62,345 nt of DNA from Prevotella sp. (lineage in GTDB: Bacteria; Bacteroidota; Bacteroidia; Bacteroidales; Bacteroidaceae): contig JAGAGD010000011.1 of the NCBI GenBank assembly GCA_017627765.1, positions 1 through 62,345 on the forward strand, in the 5' to 3' direction. Both the position numbers and the translations under genes were made by a program. Positions 1-8,005 of this stretch are shown here, piece after piece (position 1 is the stretch's first letter; each line of letters begins with the position of its first letter). Under the pieces are notes generated by a model. It was not told the origin of the DNA. It searched no databases and saw nothing but the letters and a program-made list of their open reading frames with translations.

Positions 1-68
1 TCAGATCTCTAATATTTTATACAATTAATAATATCTGTGTAATCTGTGCTATCTGTGTGACTTTAAAT

Positions 69-224
69 ATCTGTGTATTCTGCGCAATCTGTGTGCCTTT
101 AATTCTCTGTGTGATAAAAAATCTGTGTCCTCTGCGCAATCTGTGTGCCTTTAATTCTCTGTGTGATAAAAAATCTGTGTCCTCTGCGCAATCTGTGTGC
201 CTTTAATTCTCTGTGTGAACTTAA
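69..224. repeat. 52-bp tandem repeat, three copies
   Basis: Three consecutive 52-bp units begin at 69, 121 and 173. The first differs by a few bases (ATTCTGCGC against CCTCTGCGC) and the third diverges at its end. Each unit holds the submotif ATCTGTGT several times. The same CACAGATT/CACGGATT token recurs inside two glycosyltransferase genes (near 6095-6120 and 8980-9010) and near 37800. The last codons and stop of the adjacent glycosyltransferase lie just beyond the third copy. Nothing else is visible in positions 1-225; the units are too similar throughout to be repeats separated by spacers. Confidence 0.85.
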
Positions 225-225
225 A

Positions 226-1374
226 CTATCTGTGTGGAAGAATCTCGTCATAGTAGTCATACAAGCATTGTCTGACGAAGCTTTGTTCGAAGCGGTCTGC
301 AATCATTTTTCTTGCATTGCCAGTCATCTTCTTTCTGCCCTTCTCGTCAGTAATCATTTGCTTCATAGCCTTATATAACAGTTCTTCGTCTTTAGAAGGA
401 ATGATTATTCCGTTCTCACCTTGACAGATAATCTCGCGTGAACCGTTAATGTCAGTAACGATGCAAGGCAGGTCCATTGCTCCAGCCTCAATCACAGTGT
501 TAGGAAATCCCTCCCTATAGCTTGGGAATACGAAACAATCAGAGGCCGCATAGTATGCAATTAGTTCATCGCCTAAAATAGTTCCAAGTGTATTTATATT
601 TTGGGATTCATTGATTATTTCTTGTGAACTTATACTAATAGGGTCTAATTCATTTTCATAATGCCCCACAAGCCAAAGCCTTGTCTTAGGAAATTCCTCA
701 TTCAACCGTTTGAAGGCAGCAACAAGTTCGTTAATGCCTTTATCTCTTACAATGCGACCAACGAAAAGAAAGGTAAAGGCATCACTATCTCTTAGGTTCT
801 CAGCCATTCTCATAATAGACTCTCTGCGAGAGAACCTTGTCATGTCAATGCCTCTCACGTTGCCATAACCTAAAATCTTCATCGGTTTTTTAGTTATCCC
901 ATTATTCTGCAAGTCAGCCTTCACACCTTCTCCCTCAGGGATGATATGAGTAGCACAGGCGCAGGTTATAGCATCTGTCAGCATCAGTATCTTTCGTTTC
1001 AGTCCTTGTGCAGTAGGGAATACAAGTCCTGTAAAGGTATGCACTCTCACAGGTACCCTTGTCAGCCAAGCAGCCACCATGCAGAGCAGTCCTGCCTTAG
1101 GAGTCATAGAGTGTACCATCTGCGGGTGTTCCCTGCGGAATACTTTTATCAGTTTAAAAAGAGAAACAACATCCTTTTTCAAGGATATATGCCTTTCCAT
1201 TGATATAGGTATAATATGAAAACCACAGTCTTCTATGCTATCTAGTTGATGCCCAGGAGATGAAAGAGCAATCATATTATATCCTCGCTCTCTCATATCA
1301 ATCATAACATCACGAAAGAAATTACAGGATTGAGCAACAGTTGCAGCTCTTATAATTTTATTTTTTTCTCTCAT
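226..1374 (-). CDS. Glycosyltransferase family 4 (surface polysaccharide)
   Basis: A 382-residue GT-B enzyme expected to add one sugar to a lipid-linked polysaccharide unit at the cytoplasmic face. The N-terminal donor/acceptor half (KIIRAATVAQS...LSSPGHQ) matches capsule-type GT4 proteins. The C-terminal half has FLFVGRIVRDKGI and the family 4 nucleotide-sugar signature REGFPNTVIEAGA followed by DLPCIVTDINGSREI. Length is normal. It lies downstream of the SDR gene with a 44-nt gap and probably belongs to the same transcript. The final residues (LPHR, stop) run into the tandem repeat at the left edge, so the original C-terminus may have been altered. The sugar cannot be told from sequence. 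Confidence 0.9.
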   Translation of the reverse strand: MREKNKIIRAATVAQSCNFFRDVMIDMRERGYNMIALSSPGHQLDSIEDCGFHIIPISMERHISLKKDVVSLFKLIKVFRREHPQMVHSMTPKAGLLCMVAAWLTRVPVRVHTFTGLVFPTAQGLKRKILMLTDAITCACATHIIPEGEGVKADLQNNGITKKPMKILGYGNVRGIDMTRFSRRESIMRMAENLRDSDAFTFLFVGRIVRDKGINELVAAFKRLNEEFPKTRLWLVGHYENELDPISISSQEIINESQNINTLGTILGDELIAYYAASDCFVFPSYREGFPNTVIEAGAMDLPCIVTDINGSREIICQGENGIIIPSKDEELLYKAMKQMITDEKGRKKMTGNARKMIADRFEQSFVRQCLYDYYDEILPHR

Positions 1375-1418
1375 AATTGTTTGTCATGGATTCAAAGATT
1401 TATAGCAGGCTATTATTT

Positions 1419-2450
1419 TTAATTGTATTTTGTGATAAAATCTTTTTCATACCCCCATAGTTTACCAAAAGGTTGCTCCTCCATTTCTTTTTTGAAGTCA
1501 AGTAAGTATTCTTTCCATGTATATTTAGGTTCATATCCTAGCTCAGAAACTGTTTTTCTTATATCAAGGACAAATTGAGATGAATTTGCTTTTCTAGGGC
1601 ATAAAATAATTTTTGACTTTTTGTTTTTAGGACTAAATACATCTACAATGTCTTTAACACGTTGAAGCAATGTATTTCCGCCACTGCCAATATTATAGAT
1701 GCCGCCATCAACTTCTGCTATTAATGACTTCTCTACGATTTGTAAAAAGTCTTTAATACAGCAAGTTTCTAATAATCGATATGGATCTCCCCAGACCTCT
1801 ATATCTTTACCTTCGATAGCTTGATAAATAAAAAATCTGTCAGTAACTAATACCTTTTTACCATTAGTAAATGTATATGGGTTAGGATCATACATGTAAA
1901 CTCTTGATAAACGTAATATGAACCGTTTTAAGCCATAAGTTTCATAATAGTGCTCTATCATATCGACAGCAGCATTTTTTGCAATTACATACATTGCGTG
2001 ATCCCCTTTAAGAGGTGCTTTTCGTAATGAATCCGCAGGAATTGGAACCTTAGTACCAAATAAATAACTTACATCGAAAAGCGACTGTGGGAATATAATA
2101 CGATCGGCGTGTACATTATGTGTATATTCAAGAACGTTTTTTGTTCCTTGAATGATAGATGTTATATATAGATCTGCATTATATCCTTCCATTGATGCAG
2201 GTAATGCTCCAGCAAAATGAACGATTGCATATATTTTCTTTTTTGGTAATCTTTCAAATTGTTCAGCTTTCGATATATCTAAACTAATATAGTTCATTCC
2301 ATGATCTAAAAAGAAACCATTATCATCTTTTCTATGTCCTACAGGAATTACATCATATCCAATATTTTTTAAATGGATAGCTATATGTGTTCCAAGATGC
2401 CCGGTGGCACCAAAAACTACAATTCTTTTTGATTTTAAATTATTACTCAT
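1419..2450 (-). CDS. NAD-dependent epimerase/dehydratase (extended SDR)
   Basis: A 343-residue extended short-chain dehydrogenase/reductase, the class that makes nucleotide-sugar precursors (epimerases, dehydratases, reductases). The N-terminus has the Rossmann motif GATGHLG right after a beta strand (RIVVF). The catalytic Tyr-Lys pair is in YVIAK, preceded by a likely Ser in the FPQSLFDV region. The C-terminal substrate domain contains YNIGSGGNTLLQ, typical of sugar-nucleotide SDRs. It precedes the GT4 gene at the left end, which fits supply of a modified sugar for this polysaccharide. The exact reaction is not resolved. The start chosen places the Rossmann motif 15 residues in, as usual. 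Confidence 0.85.
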   Translation of the reverse strand: MSNNLKSKRIVVFGATGHLGTHIAIHLKNIGYDVIPVGHRKDDNGFFLDHGMNYISLDISKAEQFERLPKKKIYAIVHFAGALPASMEGYNADLYITSIIQGTKNVLEYTHNVHADRIIFPQSLFDVSYLFGTKVPIPADSLRKAPLKGDHAMYVIAKNAAVDMIEHYYETYGLKRFILRLSRVYMYDPNPYTFTNGKKVLVTDRFFIYQAIEGKDIEVWGDPYRLLETCCIKDFLQIVEKSLIAEVDGGIYNIGSGGNTLLQRVKDIVDVFSPKNKKSKIILCPRKANSSQFVLDIRKTVSELGYEPKYTWKEYLLDFKKEMEEQPFGKLWGYEKDFITKYN

Positions 2451-2649
2451 AAACTTTAAAAATTGATTTATTTATAATCGAGCTGATTATTTTTTGTTAT
2501 ATTATAGTAACAAATTCCTTCACCTTCTGATATGTTATTGAGCTTTTCTAAATAAAAAAACATCAATTTTCAAAACAAGATAATTTGCTAAGTTGTAAGG
2601 AATTATGTTAGATCCTCATTACTTAACACTTATATTTCACGGTTAGTTA

Positions 2650-2766
2650 AAGTTAAAAACTTTCCGTCTAGAATATACATCCTCGCACTTCGTCTTCAAG
2701 TCAAGCAGCATTCCTTTCACAACCCCCCAGCGACATCGATACCGTACAAGCTCTTATTATTTTCAT
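2650..2766 (-). pseudogene. N-terminal fragment of a glycosyltransferase family 4 gene
   Basis: Reading leftward from an ATG at 2766 gives MKIIRACTVSMSLGG and then, after a one-base shift, VKGMLLDLKTK. Together these match the start of GT4 capsule enzymes, including the intact gene at 226-1374 (KIIRAATVAQS...DVMIDMRERG). The similarity ends in a GTTTTTAACTTTAACTAAC stretch, a hexamer token. The gene has therefore lost everything after about 40 codons. The rest of the 2451-2870 gap holds AT-rich sequence and a short GAGTTATAAGTTATGAG token repeat near 2785-2830; I see no other gene there. Confidence 0.55.
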
Positions 2767-2870
2767 GATTAAAATAACCTTAACGTTGGTTAGTTATGAG
2801 TTATAAGTTATGAGTTATAAGTTGTATTATGAGTGTTCTAATTTATTTATGTATGCTTGTTTCAAAGCTG

Positions 2871-3311
2871 CTAATAGTTTTTGAACTTAGAAATAGCGTA
2901 CACAATACAATTTGGTTGTTCAAATACTAATCTATTCTCAAATCGCAAAGTATTTATACCATATTCATTGAATAGTTCTTCTTCACGACTTTTGTCATGC
3001 TCTTGTACTGAACTGCAATTGTGATAGTCACCATCAAGTTCAATAGCAAGGCGTAAAGCGGGACAGTAAAAATCTAAAATATATTTATCAATACTGTACT
3101 GACGACGGAATTGTAGTCCTGCAACTTGTTTGCCTTTTAATATTCTCCATAGTGCAGCCTCTGCAGGTGTACTATTGTTTCTGAGTTGGCGACGTAAGAA
3201 TTTCATGCTTTTTAAGTTTATCACATGTTTAGTGTTTCTCAACGCCCCCTTACCCCCTCTAGTCTTAGAGGGGGAATCGCTGCTATGCTTCAATTCCGTC
3301 TCTTCCGTCAT
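2871..3311 (-). CDS. DUF559 endonuclease-like protein
   Basis: A 146-residue protein of the DUF559 family (Vsr/PD-(D/E)XK-like fold). Core features are visible: RRQLRNNSTPAEAALWRILKG, then GLQFRRQYSIDKYILDFYCPALRLAIELDGDYH, where the Asp, Glu-x-Asp and His residues correspond to the nuclease-like active site. A C-terminal GINTLRFEN completes the family pattern. Family members normally begin near MKFLRRQLRN. Here that Met is at 3206, and the preceding 35 residues include DSPSKTRGG, which is encoded by the CCCCCTCTA/TTAGAGGGGG palindrome found between genes. The upstream start may be real or an artefact of repeat insertion. Its role in the polysaccharide locus is unknown. Confidence 0.75.
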   Translation of the reverse strand: MTEETELKHSSDSPSKTRGGKGALRNTKHVINLKSMKFLRRQLRNNSTPAEAALWRILKGKQVAGLQFRRQYSIDKYILDFYCPALRLAIELDGDYHNCSSVQEHDKSREEELFNEYGINTLRFENRLVFEQPNCIVYAISKFKNY

Positions 3312-3649
3312 GTTGTTTTCCGTTATTCTGCAGGTTTATGGTATTTATTAAAAGTTTAAGTTTTACTCCATCCAAAGCTCTAGTATTAATTCCCCCTCTA
3401 AGTTAGAGGGGGTGCCCCGACGGGGCGGGGGCGTATGCAAAACTCAAAATAAGTACATCTAATAGGATACTATTTATTTTTCAAAACTAAATTCTCTATT
3501 CATCCTCAATACAAGATAATATGCTAAGTAATCAAGTTAGGATCTCATAACTCACCACTCATAACCCATAACTCATAACTCACAACTAGTTCCCGTTCCC
3601 GTTCCCGTTCCCGTTCTCGTTCTCGTTCCCGTTCTCGTTAATATATTTA
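3312..3649. repeat. Repeat mosaic: palindrome, GAGTTATGAG token, hexamer tract
   Basis: No gene seen. The interval holds a perfect palindrome (CCCCCTCTAA/TTAGAGGGGG, about 3390-3412), a GC-rich token GGCGGGGGCGTATGC, a run of CTCATAACTCACAACT tokens (3545-3590) and a GTTCCC/GTTCTC hexamer tract from about 3590 to 3640. The same tokens, in other orders, fill most gaps between genes from here to 22 kb. Confidence 0.8.
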
Positions 3650-4024
3650 TTAATATTTTCTTATCGAAGCAATAAGACCTGTTAGTTGCTTTTGAATTTC
3701 TGTTAGTGAAAGCATTAACAAGTTATATTGTTCCATTTCTATATATTTTAGATTTCTCGATATAAGCAATTGTGTTTCTACTTCATTTGAAGAACCAAGT
3801 GCCACATCAAGGAAATGTGCAAAGTCTGTGTCATTAGGGCGTCCAGCACCCTCAGCAATATTTGAAGAAATGCTCACAACTGCTCTTTGCAACTGGTCGC
3901 ATAGCCCTTTCTTCTCAAACCAAGGTAATTTAGTTGTAACTTCATATACTTTAGTAGCAAACTCGACAGAATCTTGCCACACTTTATATTCTCTAAAATT
4001 CCTTGCCTTTAATTTTTCATTCAT
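3650..4024 (-). CDS. Four-helix-bundle protein, S23/IVP family (copy 1)
   Basis: A 124-residue protein of the family first described as encoded in 23S rRNA intervening sequences (PF05635/TIGR02436). Family marks are FREYKVWQDSVEFATKVY at the N-terminus, LPWFEKKGLCDQLQRA in helix 2 and ISSNIAEGAGR in helix 3, with a C-terminal helix LLMLSLTEIQKQLTGLI. No rRNA gene is present here, so this is a free-standing copy. It shares about 80 percent or more of its residues with copies at 6461-6703 and 8006-8368. All three sit between glycosyltransferase genes and are bordered upstream by hexamer tracts. Function is unknown. Confidence 0.85.
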   Translation of the reverse strand: MNEKLKARNFREYKVWQDSVEFATKVYEVTTKLPWFEKKGLCDQLQRAVVSISSNIAEGAGRPNDTDFAHFLDVALGSSNEVETQLLISRNLKYIEMEQYNLLMLSLTEIQKQLTGLIASIRKY

Positions 4025-4044
4025 AGTTAGTAATTATTCTTAAT

Positions 4045-4150
4045 TCCGTTCTCGTTCCCGTTCTCGTTAAAGTTCACATGGCGTATGCCCTAGTTCCCGT
4101 TAAGGTTAACGTTAAAGTTAAAGTTAGATTAGTTCCCGTTCCCGTTATCG
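4045..4150. repeat. Hexamer tract with GGCGTATGCC token
   Basis: GTTCTC, GTTCCC, GTTAAA and GTTAAG hexamers run through the gap, broken by the token CATGGCGTATGCCCTAG (inverted GGC...GCC). The tract reaches the stop codon of the glycosyltransferase at 4145, so the last codons of that gene are next to, or part of, the repeat. Confidence 0.8.
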
Positions 4151-5209
4151 TTGAGTATACACCCCTTCATACCCTTCTACCATCTTGGTGATGTCGAACT
4201 GTTGGGCGCGGGCGTAGCAGGAAGAAGCTACCTGGTTGTAATAGTCTTGGTCGGTAGATAGTCGTTCTATTATCTTAGCAAGGGAGTCTGAGTCTTCATG
4301 TGGGAAGAGTATGCCGTAGCCTTCAGTTATCTCGTGCAGTCCGTCTACATCGCTTGCGATGAAAGGTTTGTCTACAGACATTCCTTCGATGTTCGATAAG
4401 GATAGGCCTTCATAATGCGATGACATAACTACAACATCGGCTGTGTGAAGCAGTCTTGCAACATCAGTACGCAATCCCAAGAACTTCACGTTGTCTTCAA
4501 TGTTTAAGTTTTTAGCCAAGTTCTTAACGTCGTTAAGTCTCTCACCAGTACCTACAAGCCAAAGTTCAAATTTCTCCTTTGGCAGTTTTGCTATAGCTTT
4601 AACTAATGTGTCTTGATCTTTTTGTTTGCGGAAACCTGCAACCATTATAGCAACAAACTTATCTGTCTTAAGTTCTTCTATAGGTTTCGCGTTATGAAAA
4701 CTTGCTATATCAACACCATTAAATATAGTTACTATAGGCAGTTTGTCTCGTTTTAGGTAATTACGCAGATTTTCCTCTGCCTGATTGGATATGCATATAA
4801 TGCGATTATACCTGTTATACATCCATCTGTCAATATTGGCATACCATTTCCAATATCGGCGGCGATTAGATGTATTATGTTCCGTTGTAATAAGTTTCTT
4901 TCGTGTAAATAAGTTCGCTATTGCAGCAAACAACTGAGGAGAAGAATTATGAGTATGCACAATATCATATTTCTTCATTATTCCAATCAGTTTTATTATA
5001 TATAGCGGATTGTAGCAAGAAGTTCCCAATTCATAAATCTTACATTCTGGACATTCGTGCTTCAGTCTCTCCATCAGCTTAGTCTTCTCATTGTTAAAAA
5101 CAACAAGTCCAACCTCATGCCCTAAATCCCTGAAGCGAGGCATCAGGTTCACAACCAATGTCTCAGCCCCACCAGTCTGTAACGAAGTAATTATATGTAG
5201 TATTTTCAT
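4145..5209 (-). CDS. Glycosyltransferase family 4
   Basis: A 354-residue GT-B glycosyltransferase. The N-terminus MKILHIITSLQTGGAETLV is the classic GT4 start with the GGAE acceptor-side motif. The C-terminal domain shows VAIMVAGFRKQKDQDTLVKA, then SSHYEGLSLSNIEGMSVDKP (the E-x7-E region, here with Ser/Asn variations) and VDGLHEI. Length is standard. It belongs to the minus-strand polysaccharide locus and would add a sugar on the inner face of the membrane before flipping by Wzx. Repeat tracts flank it on both sides, so whether it is co-transcribed with its neighbours is unclear. Confidence 0.9.
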   Translation of the reverse strand: MKILHIITSLQTGGAETLVVNLMPRFRDLGHEVGLVVFNNEKTKLMERLKHECPECKIYELGTSCYNPLYIIKLIGIMKKYDIVHTHNSSPQLFAAIANLFTRKKLITTEHNTSNRRRYWKWYANIDRWMYNRYNRIICISNQAEENLRNYLKRDKLPIVTIFNGVDIASFHNAKPIEELKTDKFVAIMVAGFRKQKDQDTLVKAIAKLPKEKFELWLVGTGERLNDVKNLAKNLNIEDNVKFLGLRTDVARLLHTADVVVMSSHYEGLSLSNIEGMSVDKPFIASDVDGLHEITEGYGILFPHEDSDSLAKIIERLSTDQDYYNQVASSCYARAQQFDITKMVEGYEGVYTQR

Positions 5210-5219
5210 TATTCAATAA

Positions 5220-5357
5220 TAAATCTTAACTTTAACCTTAACTTTAACGTTCCCGTTCCCATTTTTCAATTCCCCCTCTAAGTTAGAGGGGGAAAGGGGG
5301 CGTATGCTCTAGTTCCCGTTTTCGTTCCCGTTAAAGTTAGATTAGTTCCCGTTCCCG
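5220..5357. repeat. Hexamer tract with CCCCCTCTAA palindrome
   Basis: AACTTT/AACCTT hexamers, a perfect CCCCCTCTAA...TTAGAGGGGG palindrome at about 5273-5293, a GGCGTATGC token and a GTTCCC/GTTTTC tract occupy the gap and extend into the last codons of the neighbouring gene, whose C-terminus reads INGNGN from the repeat. Confidence 0.8.
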
Positions 5358-6433
5358 TTAATATCCCTCCTATGCATAGCATATCCAAGAGGCATGGCAA
5401 TAATCCAGTACCAGTTTATAGTAGGAATTTTATTCCAAATAGTGTCTTTAATAGTTTTGTTATCGTTTCTATTATAGCAGAAACGGAATCTCCAGTAGTT
5501 TATAGCAGCTTTCATCTTTTGTATGAAAGGCACGTTACTATATCTCGTCATCTCTGCGTATGTCATCATGGCGGCTATAGGGCTATTCATTCTTGCTTTG
5601 ACGATACCAGAAGAAATACCATCATTTTGATATTCTGCCAAATATATTACCTTATTAAAATATCTCAATTTATATTTTGTAGCAATCCTGTTCCATAGAA
5701 GCATCTCAGGGCAAAATCTTTCATTCTCTATTTCTGGAAATGGAAATTCTTTTAATACACAAGTCTTAAATACTTCTTTCATATCTCCAGTAACACCATA
5801 TTTCATGCGGATGCATAATGAGCTCTCATCCATTATATCCTGAGGAAGTCCACTACCTATAACCTTACCATCAAAAGTACCATCAAGTCCACATACCCCA
5901 GCAAAAGAATTATCACATTTAATGCCTTCATACATTTTTGCAACATCTTCAAGAGCATTAACTGGCAGCATATCATCACTATCAGCAATAAAGAATAATT
6001 CCCCTTTAGCTTCCTTTACTCCCACATTTATAGCAGTATGTTTCCCTCCATTAGCTTTATATATATAGCGTATAGGAAAAGACTTCTCTGGAATCTCACA
6101 CGGATTGCACAGATTATGCGGATTTATCTGCTTTGATTTATCGTTAGAGTCATCCCCCTTGTTAAAGTTAAGGTTAACGTTAAAGTTAGAATTCTCGTTC
6201 TCGTTCCCAATCTTTAATTCCCCCTCTAAGTTAGAGGGGGCAAGGGGGAGTCTGTCATTGTTCCCGTTAACGTTAAGGTTAAAGTTTTCTATAACTTCCC
6301 TCGTCTCATCTGTACTCCCATCATCCACTATAAGCCATTCAAAATCCTTAAATGTCTGTTTACATAAACTCTCGTAGAGGCGCGGCAGCAGATGTGCGCG
6401 ATTATATGTCGGTGTAAATACTGTTATTAGCAT
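5342..6433 (-). CDS. Glycosyltransferase family 2 with an in-frame repeat insert
   Basis: A 363-residue GT-A enzyme. It opens with LITVFTPTYNRAHLLPRLYESL, has DGST at about 38-41 and the DxD-type ADSDDM in the middle, as in GT2 enzymes that elongate surface glycans. Residues about 50-117 interrupt the family pattern: normal sequence stops at TREVIE and resumes at FPIRYIYKANGGKHTA, which should be close neighbours. The insert includes NENENSNFNVNLNFN and NLCNPCEIPE, encoded by hexamer, palindrome and CACGGATT tokens. The frame is open throughout, so the enzyme may be made with a roughly 67-residue surface loop. The C-terminus also reads into a hexamer tract. Activity with the loop is untested. 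Confidence 0.85.
   Translation of the reverse strand: MLITVFTPTYNRAHLLPRLYESLCKQTFKDFEWLIVDDGSTDETREVIENFNLNVNGNNDRLPLAPSNLEGELKIGNENENSNFNVNLNFNKGDDSNDKSKQINPHNLCNPCEIPEKSFPIRYIYKANGGKHTAINVGVKEAKGELFFIADSDDMLPVNALEDVAKMYEGIKCDNSFAGVCGLDGTFDGKVIGSGLPQDIMDESSLCIRMKYGVTGDMKEVFKTCVLKEFPFPEIENERFCPEMLLWNRIATKYKLRYFNKVIYLAEYQNDGISSGIVKARMNSPIAAMMTYAEMTRYSNVPFIQKMKAAINYWRFRFCYNRNDNKTIKDTIWNKIPTINWYWIIAMPLGYAMHRRDINGNGN
6083..6286 (-). repeat. Composite repeat inserted in frame in a GT2 gene
   Basis: About 204 bp (68 codons) made of hexamers (AACTTT, AACGTT, AACCTT, AACGAG), the palindrome CCCCCTCTAA/TTAGAGGGGG and a CACGGATTGCACAGATTA token. In the coding direction it has no stop and encodes Asn-rich sequence. 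About 150 bp of it is nearly identical to a stretch inside the unrelated gene at 8500-10023, including GDDS-DKSK-INP-NLCNPCEIPE. Both copies are in the same coding frame and orientation. Confidence 0.85.
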
Positions 6434-6460
6434 AATATTATATTAACTTTAACCTTAACT

Positions 6461-6703
6461 TTAACTATTTACTTCATTGGCAGAACCTAATGCCATATAA
6501 AGGAAATGTGCAAAGTCTGAATCTGTAGAATGTCCAGCACCTTCCGCAATATTTGAAGAAATACTTACAACGGCTCTCTGAAGTTGGTCGCAAAGTCCTT
6601 TCTTCTCAAACCAAGGTAATTTTGATGTAACTTCATATACTTTAGTTGCATATTCAACAGCATCCTGCCAAACTTTATATTCTCTAAAATTCCTTGTCTT
6701 CAT
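6461..6703 (-). pseudogene. Four-helix-bundle S23-family gene (copy 2), 3'-deleted
   Basis: The first 78 residues are nearly identical to those of the copy at 8006-8368, as is the upstream CTGTTTTTATAAAATTCCCG. After GSANEV the frame reads two residues and stops, and the DNA continues as AACTTT/AACCTT hexamers. Comparison with copy 3 suggests that about 110 bp were lost between an AACTATTT next to the hexamers and an ACTTCATT inside the gene. The fourth helix and most of the third-fourth connection are missing, so a stable four-helix bundle is unlikely. Confidence 0.75.
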
Positions 6704-6830
6704 CTACTCTGTTTTTATAAAATTCCCGTTAACGTTAAAGTTTTCATGGCGTATGCCCTAGTTAATGCTCCCGTTAACGTTTTCGTTCCCGTTAAGGTTA
6801 ACGTTAAAGTTAAAAACCGTAGGTTTTGTC
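6704..6830. repeat. Hexamer tract with GGCGTATGCC token
   Basis: GTTAAC, GTTAAA, GTTCCC and GTTAAG hexamers with one CATGGCGTATGCCCTAG token. The arrangement upstream of this S23 copy matches that upstream of the copy at 8006-8368. Confidence 0.8.
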
Positions 6831-7976
6831 TTATTTATAGAACTTATCTATATCGTAGTTATGGTCATACTCATATTTCTCTTCAATATAGTCGCCTTCT
6901 CTTACTCCATCTGTGAAAAAGGTTTTGTATGGACTAAGGAGTACCCCCCATGCAAAAAGAATACGATAATATAGGAATAAAGAAACGAATAACATTGTTG
7001 CACCAAGATATGTAATCTTTCTTGTATGGGTAGCTAAATATGTAATAGTAGCAATAATTCCAATCATATAATACCATCCAAGACGTCCTCCATTTTCGGA
7101 ACGTACGAATATTAAGAGAATAGCACAGAAGATAAGACCCATATTTAACATGACTAAATTAAGTGGTTTCTGTGGTATTTTATGGTAATTATATAGAATA
7201 TAGCCAAGAAAGAAAACTGCTTCAACTAAATATGCTATACGAAAACCACTTTCATCAGAGGTATAAATTTCAGCTCTATCCTCTGCTCCTACGATTGAAC
7301 CGTATGCCTCGAATAATCCACCTGTAATATTCGATAATCCTAAAAGCAGGCAAATAACCATTACAATAAGTACACGAGTTTTATCAAATTTCTTTATAGG
7401 AACAAAATAAAGTGGCACAAAAACAATTGCAGAATTATGGAAAAGCATTGCGATTAAAAGTACACTAAGAAATCGCCAACGTTTTCTGTCAACAATATAT
7501 TGTATAGACAACCAAGCAATTGATGCTGCCATTACTTGTCTGAAGTAAGTAAAAGTAAAGAAAAACCACAAACCCATAAACAATAATACTGCATACGGGT
7601 AGTTTTCCATATATCTCTTGAAAGATGCAAACAAGAGAGCATATATTATTATAGTTGTAATAAAAATGAATATATACCGATTTCGAGTAAATAGTCCAAT
7701 CAACACATTAAATATGTTATACCCAGGTTCTGTTCTGTATAGATTAAAAATCTCAGCTTGAAATACATTTTCTTTATTAACAATCCTATTTGCAACATCA
7801 TCAAAAAGTTCCGCATAGATGTAACGGTCATATCCTCCAAGCATATCAGAAATACCTACGAATATACCTAAGAGCGCCATGCAAAAGACTAAGATACGAA
7901 CATCATTAGCCTTCTTCTCGTATGTAGAGAAGTAAATGGCTACTATCAAAAAGAAAATTGCTAAATATAAAAACAT
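6831..7976 (-). CDS. EpsG/Wzy-type polysaccharide polymerase
   Basis: A 381-residue multi-pass membrane protein with about ten hydrophobic segments, beginning FLYLAIFFLIVAIYFSTYEKK. A loop after the first segments has GGYDRYIYAELF, and later segments include the pattern FTYFRQVMAASIAWLSIQYI followed by LLIAMLFHNSAIVFVPLYF. These are the marks of the EpsG family, which polymerises repeat units on the outer face of the inner membrane. It is the only polymerase candidate in the locus, and it complements the Wzx flippase at 16633-18078. S23-family genes lie on both sides. Specificity is not inferable. Confidence 0.85.
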   Translation of the reverse strand: MFLYLAIFFLIVAIYFSTYEKKANDVRILVFCMALLGIFVGISDMLGGYDRYIYAELFDDVANRIVNKENVFQAEIFNLYRTEPGYNIFNVLIGLFTRNRYIFIFITTIIIYALLFASFKRYMENYPYAVLLFMGLWFFFTFTYFRQVMAASIAWLSIQYIVDRKRWRFLSVLLIAMLFHNSAIVFVPLYFVPIKKFDKTRVLIVMVICLLLGLSNITGGLFEAYGSIVGAEDRAEIYTSDESGFRIAYLVEAVFFLGYILYNYHKIPQKPLNLVMLNMGLIFCAILLIFVRSENGGRLGWYYMIGIIATITYLATHTRKITYLGATMLFVSLFLYYRILFAWGVLLSPYKTFFTDGVREGDYIEEKYEYDHNYDIDKFYK

Positions 7977-8005
7977 GATTATTGACTTTAACTTTAACCT
8001 TAACC

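Noticed and set aside
69-224. Possible CRISPR array at the left edge
   Set aside because: The units repeat over their full 52 bp, with no unique spacers between them.
99-302. Minus-strand 67-codon frame
   Set aside because: It consists of the tandem repeat and overlaps the glycosyltransferase end.
3590-4150. Hexamer tracts taken as CRISPR-like or as telomere-like arrays
   Set aside because: Units of six bases vary without spacers, and the tracts are many, short and internal to a chromosome region.
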